From Tardiphaga sp052076105 (GTDB lineage Bacteria > Pseudomonadota > Alphaproteobacteria > Rhizobiales > Xanthobacteraceae): a stretch of 64,000 nt of DNA. Below the pieces are notes generated by a model, which was not told the origin of the DNA, searched no databases, and saw only the letters and a program-made list of their open reading frames with translations. The DNA lies in the NCBI RefSeq assembly GCF_052076105.1, contig NZ_CP197245.1:6019463-6083462 (forward strand). The letters are read 5' to 3'. A program made the position numbers and the translations under genes. This document shows positions 9,201 through 17,121 of the stretch, in pieces (position 1 is the first letter of the stretch; each line of letters opens with the position of its first letter).

Positions 9201-9235
9201 GGCTTGGCGGCGGCTTTTTCTGACGTTTTCGGCAT
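6215..9235 (-). CDS. polA: DNA polymerase I with a degenerate 3'-5' exonuclease site
   Basis: The 1006-residue enzyme fills gaps in repair and removes Okazaki primers. The N-terminal 5'-nuclease domain (VDGSSYIFRAYHALPP, GFEADDLIATY, GDSVDNVPGVPGIG) and the C-terminal polymerase domain (SADYSQIELRLLAEI, RRAKAINFGIIYGIS, LLQVHDELIFEV) look complete. A Gly/Ala/Ser-rich linker of about 80 residues separates the 5'-nuclease from the middle domain. In the middle domain, where E. coli Pol I has FDTETDSLD, this protein has FECKASSID (near residue 417). The second-motif aspartate is a threonine in NIKFTAVLL (near residue 497). Only the third motif (YAAED) is kept. Proofreading is therefore probably lost; this is inference from motif alignment by eye. 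Confidence 0.96.
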   Translation of the reverse strand: MPKTSEKAAAKPATVKALAKGDHVFLVDGSSYIFRAYHALPPLNRKSDGLQVNAVLGFCNMLWKLMRDMPPDNRPTHLAIIFDKSEVTFRNKLYPEYKAHRPPAPDDLIPQFALIRDAVRAFDLPCIEQGGFEADDLIATYVREAGERGATATIVSSDKDLMQLVTEQVMMYDTMKDRRLGIAEVIEKFGVPPNKVVEVQALAGDSVDNVPGVPGIGIKTAAQLITEYGDLETLLSRAGEIKQPKRRESLIEHAEKARISRQLVLLDDKVALDVPLDDLAVHEPDARKLIAFLKAMEFSTLTRRVAEYSEIDPADVEADSATKNAAAPSPGHASGDLFGNIESAPNAKGKTAATSPVSGSAHATGPGSKDALTPISLAKARAEAARKMPVKREAYQPVRSLKELELWIARILDTGHVAFECKASSIDPMQADLVGIALSLGPNDACYIPLAHRQSGDGAGLFAADLEPDQIKASDALAALKPVLESAGLLKIGFNIKFTAVLLAQHGITLRNADDVQLMSYALDAGRNAHGLDALAEIWLGHAMLTFGELIGSGKGKLTFEQVKIDRATAYAAEDADVLLRLWNVLKPRLAAEHMTTVYETLERPLISVLARMERRGISIDRQVLSKLSADFAQTAARIEAEIREIAGEEVNIGSPKQLGDILFGKMGLPGGSKTKTGAWSTSAQVLDDLAEQGHEFPRKILDWRQVSKLRSTYTDALPNYVHPQTHRVHTTYALAATTTGRLSSNEPNLQNIPVRTEDGRKIRRAFIATPGHKLVSADYSQIELRLLAEIADIPVLKQAFQDGLDIHAMTASEMFGVPVKDMPAEIRRRAKAINFGIIYGISAFGLANQLSIPREEAGAYIKKYFERFPGIRAYMDQTRDFCREHGYVQTLFGRKCHYPDIKASNASIRAFNERAAINARLQGTAADIIRRAMTRMEDALAEKKLSAKMLLQVHDELIFEVPDDEVAATLPIVQHTMQDAPFPAVLLSVPLQVDARAADNWEEAH

Positions 9236-9374
9236 GGCCGCAACTTAAGGATTTTCACCGGAAATGACAGTCTGTCAGCCGGTCATCCCGCCGGTTTTTG
9301 TCATGTGGTCCGGCTTGCGTCGCGCCCAGTTCCGTGTGCCCTTGCGCCGGTCATGGCCAACCGAAGGACCATTC

Positions 9375-9980
9375 ATGCCCGACCTCGCCGAACTGATGGA
9401 CAAAATGAAGAGCGTGGAGGCCGAGATCGAGGCCGAACTGACCCGGCGGCGGGAGGAGCTGCGCTTTCGTTTCGAGCGGCGCAAGATCGTGTTCGAGCAG
9501 GACATCGAGGATCTGCAGCGCGCCATCAAGATCAAGGCGTCAAAGTACCTCTTCAATGCTCACCCGCTGATCGTGTTATCCGCCCCGGTGATCTACTCGC
9601 TGATCATCCCCTTCGTGCTGATCGATCTCTGGGTGATGGCCTATCAGGCGATCTGCTTCCCGATCTACGGTATTCCCAAGGTGCGGCGGCGCGACTATCT
9701 GGTGTTCGATCGGCATCACCTTGCCTATCTCAACATCATCGAGAAGGTGAACTGCGCTTATTGTTCGTATTGCAACGGTGTCGCTGCCTTTGTGCGCGAA
9801 GTCGCCGCCCGCACCGAAGTCTATTGGTGTCCGATCAAGCATGCGCGCCGCGTGCTCGGCCCGCATCCGCATTATGTCGGATTTGCCGATTTCGGCGATG
9901 CGGAAGGTTTTCGCAGCCGGATCGAGAACATGAAGGACGGCGTGAAATTCAATGAGGGCACGTCGCCCAAGGCGGGGTGA
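9375..9980 (+). CDS. Conserved hypothetical protein: coiled coil, membrane segment and cysteine cluster
   Basis: The 201-residue product starts with a charged heptad-like region (residues about 1-55: LMDKMKSVEAEIEAELTRR, FERRKIVFEQDIEDLQRA), predicted coiled coil. Next comes one or two hydrophobic segments (IVLSAPVIYSLIIPFVLID, residues about 65-90). A C-terminal part contains NCAYCSYCNGVAAF and a further cysteine in VYWCPIKHARR. Four cysteines plus a histidine suggest a metal site, but no family name comes to mind. The ATG at 9375 fits the conserved-looking start better than the in-frame ATG at 9264. The gene is divergent from polA and converges with the acyltransferase. Confidence 0.75.
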   Translation: MPDLAELMDKMKSVEAEIEAELTRRREELRFRFERRKIVFEQDIEDLQRAIKIKASKYLFNAHPLIVLSAPVIYSLIIPFVLIDLWVMAYQAICFPIYGIPKVRRRDYLVFDRHHLAYLNIIEKVNCAYCSYCNGVAAFVREVAARTEVYWCPIKHARRVLGPHPHYVGFADFGDAEGFRSRIENMKDGVKFNEGTSPKAG

Positions 9981-9983
9981 GTT

Positions 9984-11048
9984 TTACTCCGCCGCTTGCA
10001 GCGTCGCGCTTTTCTTCTTCGGTGCGATCCAGAACGCTGCCGGACGCTCGAACAGGAAGTTCGCGTGCACCAGCAGCGCGAGCCTCCAGACCACCAGCGC
10101 GCCGATGACGCCGCAGAGCGTGACCAGCAGCGAGATCGTGCCGATGTCGAACGGGCTGAACTTCAGCAGCAGCGCGCGCGATGTCGCCATCGGCAGGAAG
10201 AAGGCGAGATAGATCACGATGGAATGCTCGCCGAAGAAACGGATGAAGCCGAGCCAGTTCATCTTGGCCAGCAGCGTGCCCATAATGATGATGGCGACCG
10301 CGCCGGCAAAGCCGAGCATCAGTGAAATCACGGGCCATTCGCTGCAGCCGTCATAGACCAGCGCAGCATTGACCAGCGCCCAGGCGGCGAGGCCGACCAG
10401 TGCCATCACCGGTTTGGCCCGCGCCCGATCGGACAGCGCGAAGACCTGCGTTGCGAACAGATAGCCCGAATAGAAATAGACGAAGCGCGCGCAGAATTCG
10501 TCGATCATCGTCCAGCCGGTGGCGACATGCGCCATCTCCAGCGCCGCGGCGACGCCCCAGATCAGCAGCGGCGGCACGCGCCGCGTCAGCTTGGTGACCA
10601 CGAAGAACACCGGCAGCATATAGATGAACCACAGCGTGCCGAACGGCTCGATGTAGGAAATGAGATAGAGGTTGACGACATAGGCCCAGCCATGTTCGGC
10701 GGCGAAGCCGGGCGCCTTGAAGCCGAACTGGATGGTCACCCACAGCACATAGAAATACAGGAAGTGGACGACCTTGCGATCGAGATAGGTCCGCCAGTCG
10801 CGGTCGATGACGACAGCCAGAAAAAGCCCGGAGATCAGGAAGAAATCCGGCATCCGGAACGGTTTGGCGAAGGCCACCAGCAGATGCATGTAGCCGATCT
10901 GGCCGGCGGCCAGTTCGACACCCAGCACCGAATGCATCATGACCACCATGATGATGCAGATGCCCTTGGCGTAATCGACCCAGTCGATTCGCTCTGTCCC
11001 TGACAGCGCCGCGCGATCGGCGACAGCGAAGGTGCCACTGGTGGTCAT
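9984..11048 (-). CDS. Acyltransferase 3 family membrane protein
   Basis: The protein of about 354 residues has roughly ten hydrophobic segments. It opens with RIDWVDYAKGICIIMVVMMHS, the Asp-x-x-(K/R)-G and membrane histidine pattern of the Acyl_transf_3 family (OafA, NodX and related O-acetylases). It also has KPFRMPDFFLISGLFLA, a second family landmark. Such proteins acetylate or succinylate sugars of exported polysaccharides at the inner membrane. No polysaccharide genes flank it, so the acceptor is unknown. I chose the ATG at 11048, preceded by GGGGAT, over an upstream in-frame start at 11126. Confidence 0.85.
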   Translation of the reverse strand: MTTSGTFAVADRAALSGTERIDWVDYAKGICIIMVVMMHSVLGVELAAGQIGYMHLLVAFAKPFRMPDFFLISGLFLAVVIDRDWRTYLDRKVVHFLYFYVLWVTIQFGFKAPGFAAEHGWAYVVNLYLISYIEPFGTLWFIYMLPVFFVVTKLTRRVPPLLIWGVAAALEMAHVATGWTMIDEFCARFVYFYSGYLFATQVFALSDRARAKPVMALVGLAAWALVNAALVYDGCSEWPVISLMLGFAGAVAIIIMGTLLAKMNWLGFIRFFGEHSIVIYLAFFLPMATSRALLLKFSPFDIGTISLLVTLCGVIGALVVWRLALLVHANFLFERPAAFWIAPKKKSATLQAAE

Positions 11049-11190
11049 CGGTATCCCCTGTTCGGCGCTTCTTTTCGCGGGATCATGGATTGGGATCGGT
11101 TTCAATTGCCTTTCCCTGAACCTCAAATATGCCCCGCAAATGGTCGCGGCAGTGCGAGTTTGGCGGGGTGGTTAACGCAGGTTAAGGAAT

Positions 11191-13725
11191 GTGGGATGGT
11201 CCGCCGCTCCGCTGCCGCGTATGACAGCCGGGACCATTACAGAGCCTGATTTGACCCGAACCTTCGATACATCCCTGCCCATCGATGCTGTGCTTGACGA
11301 CCTGTCGGGCGCGCTGAAAGCCGGCAATGCCGCGGTGCTCGTCGCGCCGCCGGGCGCGGGCAAGACCACGCGCGTGCCGCTCGCGCTGCTCGATGAGCCG
11401 TGGCTGCAGGGCAGGAAGATCATCATGCTGGAGCCGCGGCGGATCGCGGCCCGCGCCAGCGCCGAGCGGATGGCGAAAACGCTGGGCGAGCGCGTTGGCG
11501 AGACCGTGGGCTATCGCGTCCGTTTCGGCTCGAAGATCTCGCGCAATACCCGGATCGAGGTGGTCACTGAAGGCATCTTCTCGCGGCAGATCCTCGACGA
11601 TCCCGAGCTGAAGAATATCGGTGCGGTGCTGTTCGACGAATTTCACGAGCGCTCGCTCGATGCCGATATGGGCCTCGCGCTGGCGCGCGACGCGCAGACC
11701 GGACTGCGCGAGGATCTGCGCATCCTGGTGATGTCGGCGACCATCGATGGCGCGCGGATTGCGAAACTGCTTGGCGATGCACCGGTCATCGCCAGCGAGG
11801 GCCGCGCTTTCCCCGTGGAGACGCGCTATCTCGGTCGCAAGCCTGACATCCAGCTCGAGCGGCAGATGGCTGACGCCATCGCCACAGCATTGCGTGCCGA
11901 TGCCGGCTCGGTGCTGGCCTTCCTGCCGGGGGCTGCCGAAATCCGCCGCACCCAGAATTTTCTTGTCGAACGCGTGCAGGACGCATCCGTCGAGATCGTG
12001 CCGCTGTTCGGCGCGCTCGATGCCGGGGTGCAGGACCGCGCCATCCAGCCCGCGCCCAAGGGGCAGCGCAAGGTGGTGCTGGCGACGTCGATCGCCGAGA
12101 CCTCATTGACCATCGAAGGCGTGCGCATCGTCGTGGATTCGGGCGTTGCGCGTGTGCCGCGCTACGAGCCGGATATCGGGCTGACGCGGCTGGAGACTGT
12201 GCGAGCCTCGCGCGCGGCTGTCGACCAGCGCCGCGGGCGCGCCGGGCGTACGGAGCCCGGCATCTGCTATCGGCTATGGGATGAGCCGCAGACCGCCTCA
12301 TTGCCGGCCTATACGCAGCCCGAAATTCTCAGCGCCGATCTGTCGACGCTGGTGCTCGATCTCGCGCAATGGGGTGTCAGCGATCCCGCACAACTGACTT
12401 TCCTCGATCCGCCGCCGCCGCCAGCGCTGAAGGAAGCGCACGGCCTGCTCGGCGAACTCGGCGCGCTGGATGGCGATGGCCGCATCACCGAGGAAGGTCA
12501 CGCGCTGCGTGCGCTGGCGCTGCCGCCGCGACTGGCGCGGATGATCGTGGATTCGGCGCGGTTCGGCTATGGCGAGGACGCTGCCGAGATCGCCGCCATT
12601 CTCACCGAACGCGGCCTCGGCGGCGACAGCGTCGATCTCGACCATCGTCTCGATCAATTCCGCCGCGACCGCTCGCAGCGCGCCGGTAGCGCCCGGCAAC
12701 TTGCGGAGCGCTGGGCGGGGCAGGTTGAGCGATCTACGTCCACGCAAGAAGGGGCGGAACTCACGACCGGCACCATGCTCGCTTTCGCATTCCCGGATCG
12801 CGTGGCCAAGAATCGCGGCAATGGCAGTTTCGTGCTCGCCAATGGCCGGGGCGCGTCGATCGAGCAAAGCGCGGCACTCGCGCGGGCGCCCTATATCGCG
12901 GTGGCCGAACTCACCGGCACCGCCGCCAATGGGCGCATACTGCTGGCGGCGCCGATCGCGCAGGCTGATATCGAAACGCGCTTCGCCGATCAGATCGAGA
13001 ACACCGACGATGTCAGTTTCGATCGCGCATCGCTATCGCTGCGGGGCCGTCGCAAGCGTGTGCTGCATGCGATTACGCTGTCGGAAGCGCCGTTTACGCT
13101 GAAGCCGTCCGAAGACACCGCGCGTGTGTTCGCCGATGGTCTCGTTGCCGTGGGCATCGATCGCCTGCCTTGGTCGAAGGCGCTGCAGCAGTGGCGCGGC
13201 CGCGTGATGTTCCTCCGTGCGTCGGAAGGCGATGCCTGGCCCGATCTCTCCGATGATGCGCTGGCCTCGGCGCGCGAGAGCTGGCTGATGCCCGCGTTGT
13301 TCGACAAGACCTCGCTGAAGGATTTTTCGGCCGGCGATCTGTCCGATGCCGTGATGGGCCTGCTGCCCTGGGATCTGCGTGCGCGGCTCGATCGCGAGGC
13401 GCCAACACATTTCGAGGCGCCGACCGGGACCGTGCTGGCGATCGACTACGAAGCAGAGCAGGGGCCGACCATCGCCGTGCGTCTGCAGGAATTGTTCGGG
13501 TTGAACACCCATCCGTCGGTCGCCAAGGGCAAGGTGCCGCTGGTGCTGGAATTGCTGTCGCCGGCGCAGCGGCCGGTGCAGGTAACACGCGATCTGCCGG
13601 GCTTCTGGCGCGGCAGTTACCAGGATGTGCGCTCCGACCTGCGCGGCCGCTATCCCCGCCATCCCTGGCCGGAAGATCCCGCCAATGCGCTGCCGACGCG
13701 CCGCGTAAAGCCGCGCGGGACCTGA
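11191..13725 (+). CDS. hrpB: ATP-dependent helicase HrpB
   Basis: This is a DEAH-box RNA-helicase-like protein. The P-loop APPGAGKTTRVP, motif II FDEFHERSLDAD, motif III VMSATIDG and motif VI QRRGRAGRTEPG all lie in the first 360 residues. They are followed by the HA2 region and the HrpB-specific C-terminal domain (GLLPWDLRARLD, PSVAKGKVPLVLELLSPAQRP). Length (about 840) is normal for HrpB. The exact cellular role is not settled in the family. The start is uncertain: a GTG at 11191 has AAGGA very close upstream, and the ATG at 11221 lies just ahead of the conserved DTSLPIDAVLDDL. Divergent from the acyltransferase. Confidence 0.94.
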   Translation: MGWSAAPLPRMTAGTITEPDLTRTFDTSLPIDAVLDDLSGALKAGNAAVLVAPPGAGKTTRVPLALLDEPWLQGRKIIMLEPRRIAARASAERMAKTLGERVGETVGYRVRFGSKISRNTRIEVVTEGIFSRQILDDPELKNIGAVLFDEFHERSLDADMGLALARDAQTGLREDLRILVMSATIDGARIAKLLGDAPVIASEGRAFPVETRYLGRKPDIQLERQMADAIATALRADAGSVLAFLPGAAEIRRTQNFLVERVQDASVEIVPLFGALDAGVQDRAIQPAPKGQRKVVLATSIAETSLTIEGVRIVVDSGVARVPRYEPDIGLTRLETVRASRAAVDQRRGRAGRTEPGICYRLWDEPQTASLPAYTQPEILSADLSTLVLDLAQWGVSDPAQLTFLDPPPPPALKEAHGLLGELGALDGDGRITEEGHALRALALPPRLARMIVDSARFGYGEDAAEIAAILTERGLGGDSVDLDHRLDQFRRDRSQRAGSARQLAERWAGQVERSTSTQEGAELTTGTMLAFAFPDRVAKNRGNGSFVLANGRGASIEQSAALARAPYIAVAELTGTAANGRILLAAPIAQADIETRFADQIENTDDVSFDRASLSLRGRRKRVLHAITLSEAPFTLKPSEDTARVFADGLVAVGIDRLPWSKALQQWRGRVMFLRASEGDAWPDLSDDALASARESWLMPALFDKTSLKDFSAGDLSDAVMGLLPWDLRARLDREAPTHFEAPTGTVLAIDYEAEQGPTIAVRLQELFGLNTHPSVAKGKVPLVLELLSPAQRPVQVTRDLPGFWRGSYQDVRSDLRGRYPRHPWPEDPANALPTRRVKPRGT

Positions 13726-13866
13726 TCATCAGGCAAAGTGCCGGCTCATTAACGCTTCGCTCATCCTTTTCGCGAAAATAGCAACCAGTGAGACCGTCCT
13801 GAACGGACGGCGGTGAGCCCGTGTGATGAAGTCGGGTTCCCCTGATTGCGTTCAGTGAGGTTGCGT

Positions 13867-14385
13867 ATGCGTAGTATCATGTTCTTCGCGGCGATCCTGA
13901 TCGGTCTGGGCACCGTGATGGCGCAGATGGCCGACAAGATGACGGCGACGACGCCGGCCATGGCGAGGGCCTCATCCCCCGCACCCACGACACAGGGCAG
14001 TGCGAAGGCGGGTATCCGTAGCCTGTCGATTGCGCGCGATGCGCGCGGCCACTTCCAGACTGAAGCTAATATCGATGGCCAGCGCATCGGCTTCATGGTC
14101 GATACTGGCGCGTCCGTCATCGCATTGAATGAAAAGTCGGCGGCGCGATTTGGTCTACGTCCCTCGCGTGCCGATTATAACGCCACGGTGACAACGGCGA
14201 ATGGAACGCTGAAGGCGGCGCGCACGCGAATCGCCATGGTGCAGGTCGGCGAAATCACTGTGCGCGATGTTGACGCGATGGTGCTGCCCGATGAGGCACT
14301 GTCGGAGAATCTGCTCGGCCTGTCATTTCTCTCGAAGTTGAAACGCTTCGAATATGCAAATGGCCGGATGGTACTCGAACAGTAG
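13867..14385 (+). CDS. Retropepsin-like clan AA aspartic protease
   Basis: The 172-residue product starts with a hydrophobic membrane anchor or signal (IMFFAAILIGLGTVMAQMA) and an Ala/Pro/Thr linker. A single aspartic protease domain follows, with the catalytic motif FMVDTGASVIALNEKSA (residues about 76-92) and the LLGLSFLSKLKRFEY flap-like end. One D-T-G copy means it would act as a homodimer, as in retroviral and alphaproteobacterial PerP/SpoIIAD-like proteases. It is expected in the periplasm or membrane. The ATG at 13867 has TGAGG seven bases upstream. The substrate is unknown. Confidence 0.85.
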   Translation: MRSIMFFAAILIGLGTVMAQMADKMTATTPAMARASSPAPTTQGSAKAGIRSLSIARDARGHFQTEANIDGQRIGFMVDTGASVIALNEKSAARFGLRPSRADYNATVTTANGTLKAARTRIAMVQVGEITVRDVDAMVLPDEALSENLLGLSFLSKLKRFEYANGRMVLEQ

Positions 14386-14529
14386 TACCGCATATCCCCA
14401 CGGGATTAACGCCGCAGCCCAATTCTAAACAAACTCGCCCCCTTGAATGCCCGCACGTCTTCCCACAGGCGTGCGCAAAGGCTAAGCCTGCGCATTCGAG
14501 ATTGATCCCAATAGATGCGAGGTCCCGCG

Positions 14530-16029
14530 ATGTTTCCGAAGCCGAAGCCCTTGCTCGTGCCGAATACCTACGCTTACGAATCCGAGCCGATGGTAAAGGC
14601 CACGGGTTTTCGCGAATATGACGCGCGCTGGCTGTTTGGCAAGGAAATCAACCTGATGGGCATTCAGGCGCTGGGCATGGGGCTCGGTGCGCTGATTGCC
14701 GAACTCGGCCAGAAGCAGGAAATCGTCACCGGACACGATTTCCGCGGCTACTCTGCCTCGATCAAATATGCGCTGATGACGGGCCTGATGGCCGCCGGCT
14801 GCAAGGTGCATGATATCGGCCTTGCGGTAACGCCAATGGCCTATTTCGCCCAGTTCGATCTCGATGTGCCCTGTGTCGCCATGGTGACGGCCTCGCATAA
14901 CGACAATGGCTGGACCGGCGTGAAGATGGGCGCCAGCAAGCCGCTGACCTTCGGCCCGGACGAGATGACCCGGCTCAAGGAAATCGTGCTCAATGCCGAG
15001 TTCAAGAACAAGGCTGGCGGCTCCTATCAATTCCACGAAAACTACCCAGCGCGCTATATCGCCGATCTCACCAACCGTCCGAAGCTGAAGCGCAAGCTGA
15101 AGGTCGTCGTGGCCTGCGGCAACGGCACCGCCGGCGCTTTCGCGCCGCAGGTCATGGAGGCGATCGGCTGCGAGGTGATCCCGCTCGATACCGATCTCGA
15201 TCACACCTTCCCGAAATACAATCCGAATCCGGAAGACATGGAGATGCTGCACGCGATCCGCGATGCGGTGCTCGAACACAAGGCCGATGTCGGTCTCGGT
15301 TTCGATGGTGATGGCGATCGCTGCGGCGTTGTCGACAACACCGGCGAGGAAATCTTCGCCGACAAGGTCGGCGTGATGCTCGCGCGCGATATGTCGGCGG
15401 TTCACAAGGATGCGACATTTGTGGTCGATGTGAAGTCGACCGGCCTGTTCGTGACGGATCCGGTGCTGCAGAAGCAGAATGCGAAGACTTCCTATTGGAA
15501 GACTGGCCATTCCTACATGAAACGCCGCACCAATGAGCTGAAGGCGCTCGCCGGCTTCGAGAAGTCCGGCCACTTCTTCTTCAATGCGCCGGTGGGCCGT
15601 GGCTATGACGACGGCCTCGTGTCGGCGATTGCGATCTGCGAGATGATGGACCGCGCCCCGGGCAAGACCATGGCCGATCTGAAAGAGGCACTGCCGAAAA
15701 CCTGGTCGTCGCCGACCATGTCGCCGCATTGTGCCGACGAGACCAAGTATGGCGTCGTCGCTGCGGTGGTGAAGCATTTCGAGGATGCGCAGAAGAAAGG
15801 CGACAAGGTTGCGGGCCAATCGATCCGCGATCTCGTCACCGTCAACGGCGTACGCGTCACCTGCGAGGACGGCAGCTGGGGCCTTGTGCGCGCATCGTCC
15901 AACAAGCCGGAACTGGTGGTCGTGGTCGAAAGCCCGGTCTCCGAAGCGCGGATGCACGACATGTTCGAAGCCATGAACGTGGTGCTGCGGACGCATCCGG
16001 AAGTCGGTGCGTATAACCAGACGATCTGA
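14530..16029 (+). CDS. Phosphomannomutase/phosphoglucomutase
   Basis: The 499-residue enzyme belongs to the alpha-D-phosphohexomutase family, interconverting hexose 1- and 6-phosphates for polysaccharide and LPS precursors. It has the phosphoserine loop VTASHNDNGWTGVKMGA (residues about 122-138), the metal loop GFDGDGDRCGVVD and the substrate loop GFEKSGHFFFNAPVG. GHDFRGYS near the N terminus fits the ManB/AlgC subgroup. The ATG at 14530 is preferred to an in-frame start five codons upstream. It is followed directly by a repeat-rich intergenic region and has no partner gene here. Confidence 0.9.
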   Translation: MFPKPKPLLVPNTYAYESEPMVKATGFREYDARWLFGKEINLMGIQALGMGLGALIAELGQKQEIVTGHDFRGYSASIKYALMTGLMAAGCKVHDIGLAVTPMAYFAQFDLDVPCVAMVTASHNDNGWTGVKMGASKPLTFGPDEMTRLKEIVLNAEFKNKAGGSYQFHENYPARYIADLTNRPKLKRKLKVVVACGNGTAGAFAPQVMEAIGCEVIPLDTDLDHTFPKYNPNPEDMEMLHAIRDAVLEHKADVGLGFDGDGDRCGVVDNTGEEIFADKVGVMLARDMSAVHKDATFVVDVKSTGLFVTDPVLQKQNAKTSYWKTGHSYMKRRTNELKALAGFEKSGHFFFNAPVGRGYDDGLVSAIAICEMMDRAPGKTMADLKEALPKTWSSPTMSPHCADETKYGVVAAVVKHFEDAQKKGDKVAGQSIRDLVTVNGVRVTCEDGSWGLVRASSNKPELVVVVESPVSEARMHDMFEAMNVVLRTHPEVGAYNQTI

Positions 16030-16038
16030 TTCTTCTTA

Positions 16039-16180
16039 CCTCTCCCCGCTCTGCGCGGGGAGAGGTCGCCGCGCCTTAGCGGCGGGTGAGGGGCATGGCA
16101 CGGTGCTCACCTCATCGCTGGTGTCTGCGGATCGCAGGGCCCCTCACCCTAACCCTCTCCCCGCAAGGGCGGGGCGAGGG
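16039..16180. repeat. Intergenic palindromic repeat, family B
   Basis: CCTCTCCCCG and CGGGGAGAGG (16039-16048 and 16056-16065) form a strong hairpin just after the phosphomannomutase stop. GGTGAGGGGC (from 16085) is matched by GCCCCTCACC (from 16139), and a second CTCTCCCCG/CGGGGCGAGG hairpin follows. Nested hairpins of this kind are a common small repeat of Nitrobacteraceae intergenic regions. The first hairpin could also work as a terminator. Confidence 0.7.
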
Positions 16181-16229
16181 AATATCTGAGTGTCTCTCGG
16201 AGTCCGGCATACCGGCGAGACGATCGGCG

Positions 16230-17111
16230 TTATCTTTCCCCCATCATCTCCGACATCTCCCTTGCCGCTTGTGTCACATAGCGCTCCTTGTGGCGCAGCT
16301 GGATGAAGCGCCGTGTCGGCAGCGAGGCTTTGATAGCTGTAAGATCGCCGCTGCCAATCAAGGCGGCGGCAACCAGGCGTGAGATGATGCTCGCACCAGC
16401 GCCGGCCACGACGGCCGCGCAGACGGCTTCGTTCGACGGCAGCTCCATGGCGATGTGGATGTCGTCGGGCGCGATGCCTGATTGATCCAGCACCGATTGC
16501 GCGATGGCGCGCGTGCCGGAGCCGGCTTCACGCAGTACCCAGCCTGTCTCGGCGAACTGACCCGGAACGACAGCGCCTTGCTTCGCCCATGGGTGGGATC
16601 GGCCGACCACCAGTACCAGTTCGTCGTCGCCCACGGGCTGGGTCGCGAGCGCCGGATCGTCAACCGCGCCTTCAACGATGCCGAGATCGACTTCGCCGTC
16701 GCGCACCCAGTCGGCCACCTGTTCGGTATTTCCGATACGGAGGCTGAGGTCGATGCCGGGGAAGCGCTGTCGATAGCCTGCCATGACAGGCGGTAGAAAG
16801 TAGTTGCCGACGGTCTGGCTCGCGGCCAGCGCAAGGGAGCCGCGCGTCATGCCGGCCATATCGGTGAGGACGGTCGTCGCGGCGGCGGCGCGTGCCAGTA
16901 CGGCCCGGGCTTCGATCAGAAAGGCGCGGCCAATCTCGGTCAATTCGATGCGGCGGCCGACGCGGTGAAACAGCTGTGTAGCATAGCGTGTTTCCAGCGC
17001 CGCAATGGCGGCGCTGGTGGCGGATTGGGTGAGATGCAGGCTCTCGGCAGCCCGCGTCATGTGCTCGTGTTCGGCGACGGCGACGAAGATCCGGAGCTGT
17101 TCGAGCGTCAT
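16230..17111 (-). CDS. LysR family transcriptional regulator (YeiE/CbbR-like)
   Basis: The 293-residue regulator has the winged helix-turn-helix at its N terminus (TLEQLRIFVAVAEHEHMTRAAESLHLTQSATSAAI) and a type 2 periplasmic-binding effector domain (SLALAASQTVGNYFLPPVM, GELDLGIVEG-like DGEVDLGIVEG). It is encoded 10 bp downstream of a YeiH-family exporter on the same strand. E. coli yeiE and yeiH are also neighbours, so this regulator probably controls that exporter. In E. coli YeiE is linked to sulfite stress; whether that applies here is inference. Confidence 0.9.
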   Translation of the reverse strand: MTLEQLRIFVAVAEHEHMTRAAESLHLTQSATSAAIAALETRYATQLFHRVGRRIELTEIGRAFLIEARAVLARAAAATTVLTDMAGMTRGSLALAASQTVGNYFLPPVMAGYRQRFPGIDLSLRIGNTEQVADWVRDGEVDLGIVEGAVDDPALATQPVGDDELVLVVGRSHPWAKQGAVVPGQFAETGWVLREAGSGTRAIAQSVLDQSGIAPDDIHIAMELPSNEAVCAAVVAGAGASIISRLVAAALIGSGDLTAIKASLPTRRFIQLRHKERYVTQAAREMSEMMGER

Positions 17112-17121
17112 GTGATCTCCG

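Noticed and set aside
8150..9223. A 357-codon open frame antisense to polA
   Set aside because: Same reason: shadow of a strongly biased coding frame.
11172..11185. TTAA-N6-TTAA upstream of hrpB as a CtrA box
   Set aside because: The spacer is six bases, not seven, and there is no second site nearby.
14482..15996. A 504-codon open frame antisense to the phosphomannomutase gene
   Set aside because: It is a mirror of the GC-rich codon pattern of the real gene; the sense protein has complete family motifs and the antisense product has none.
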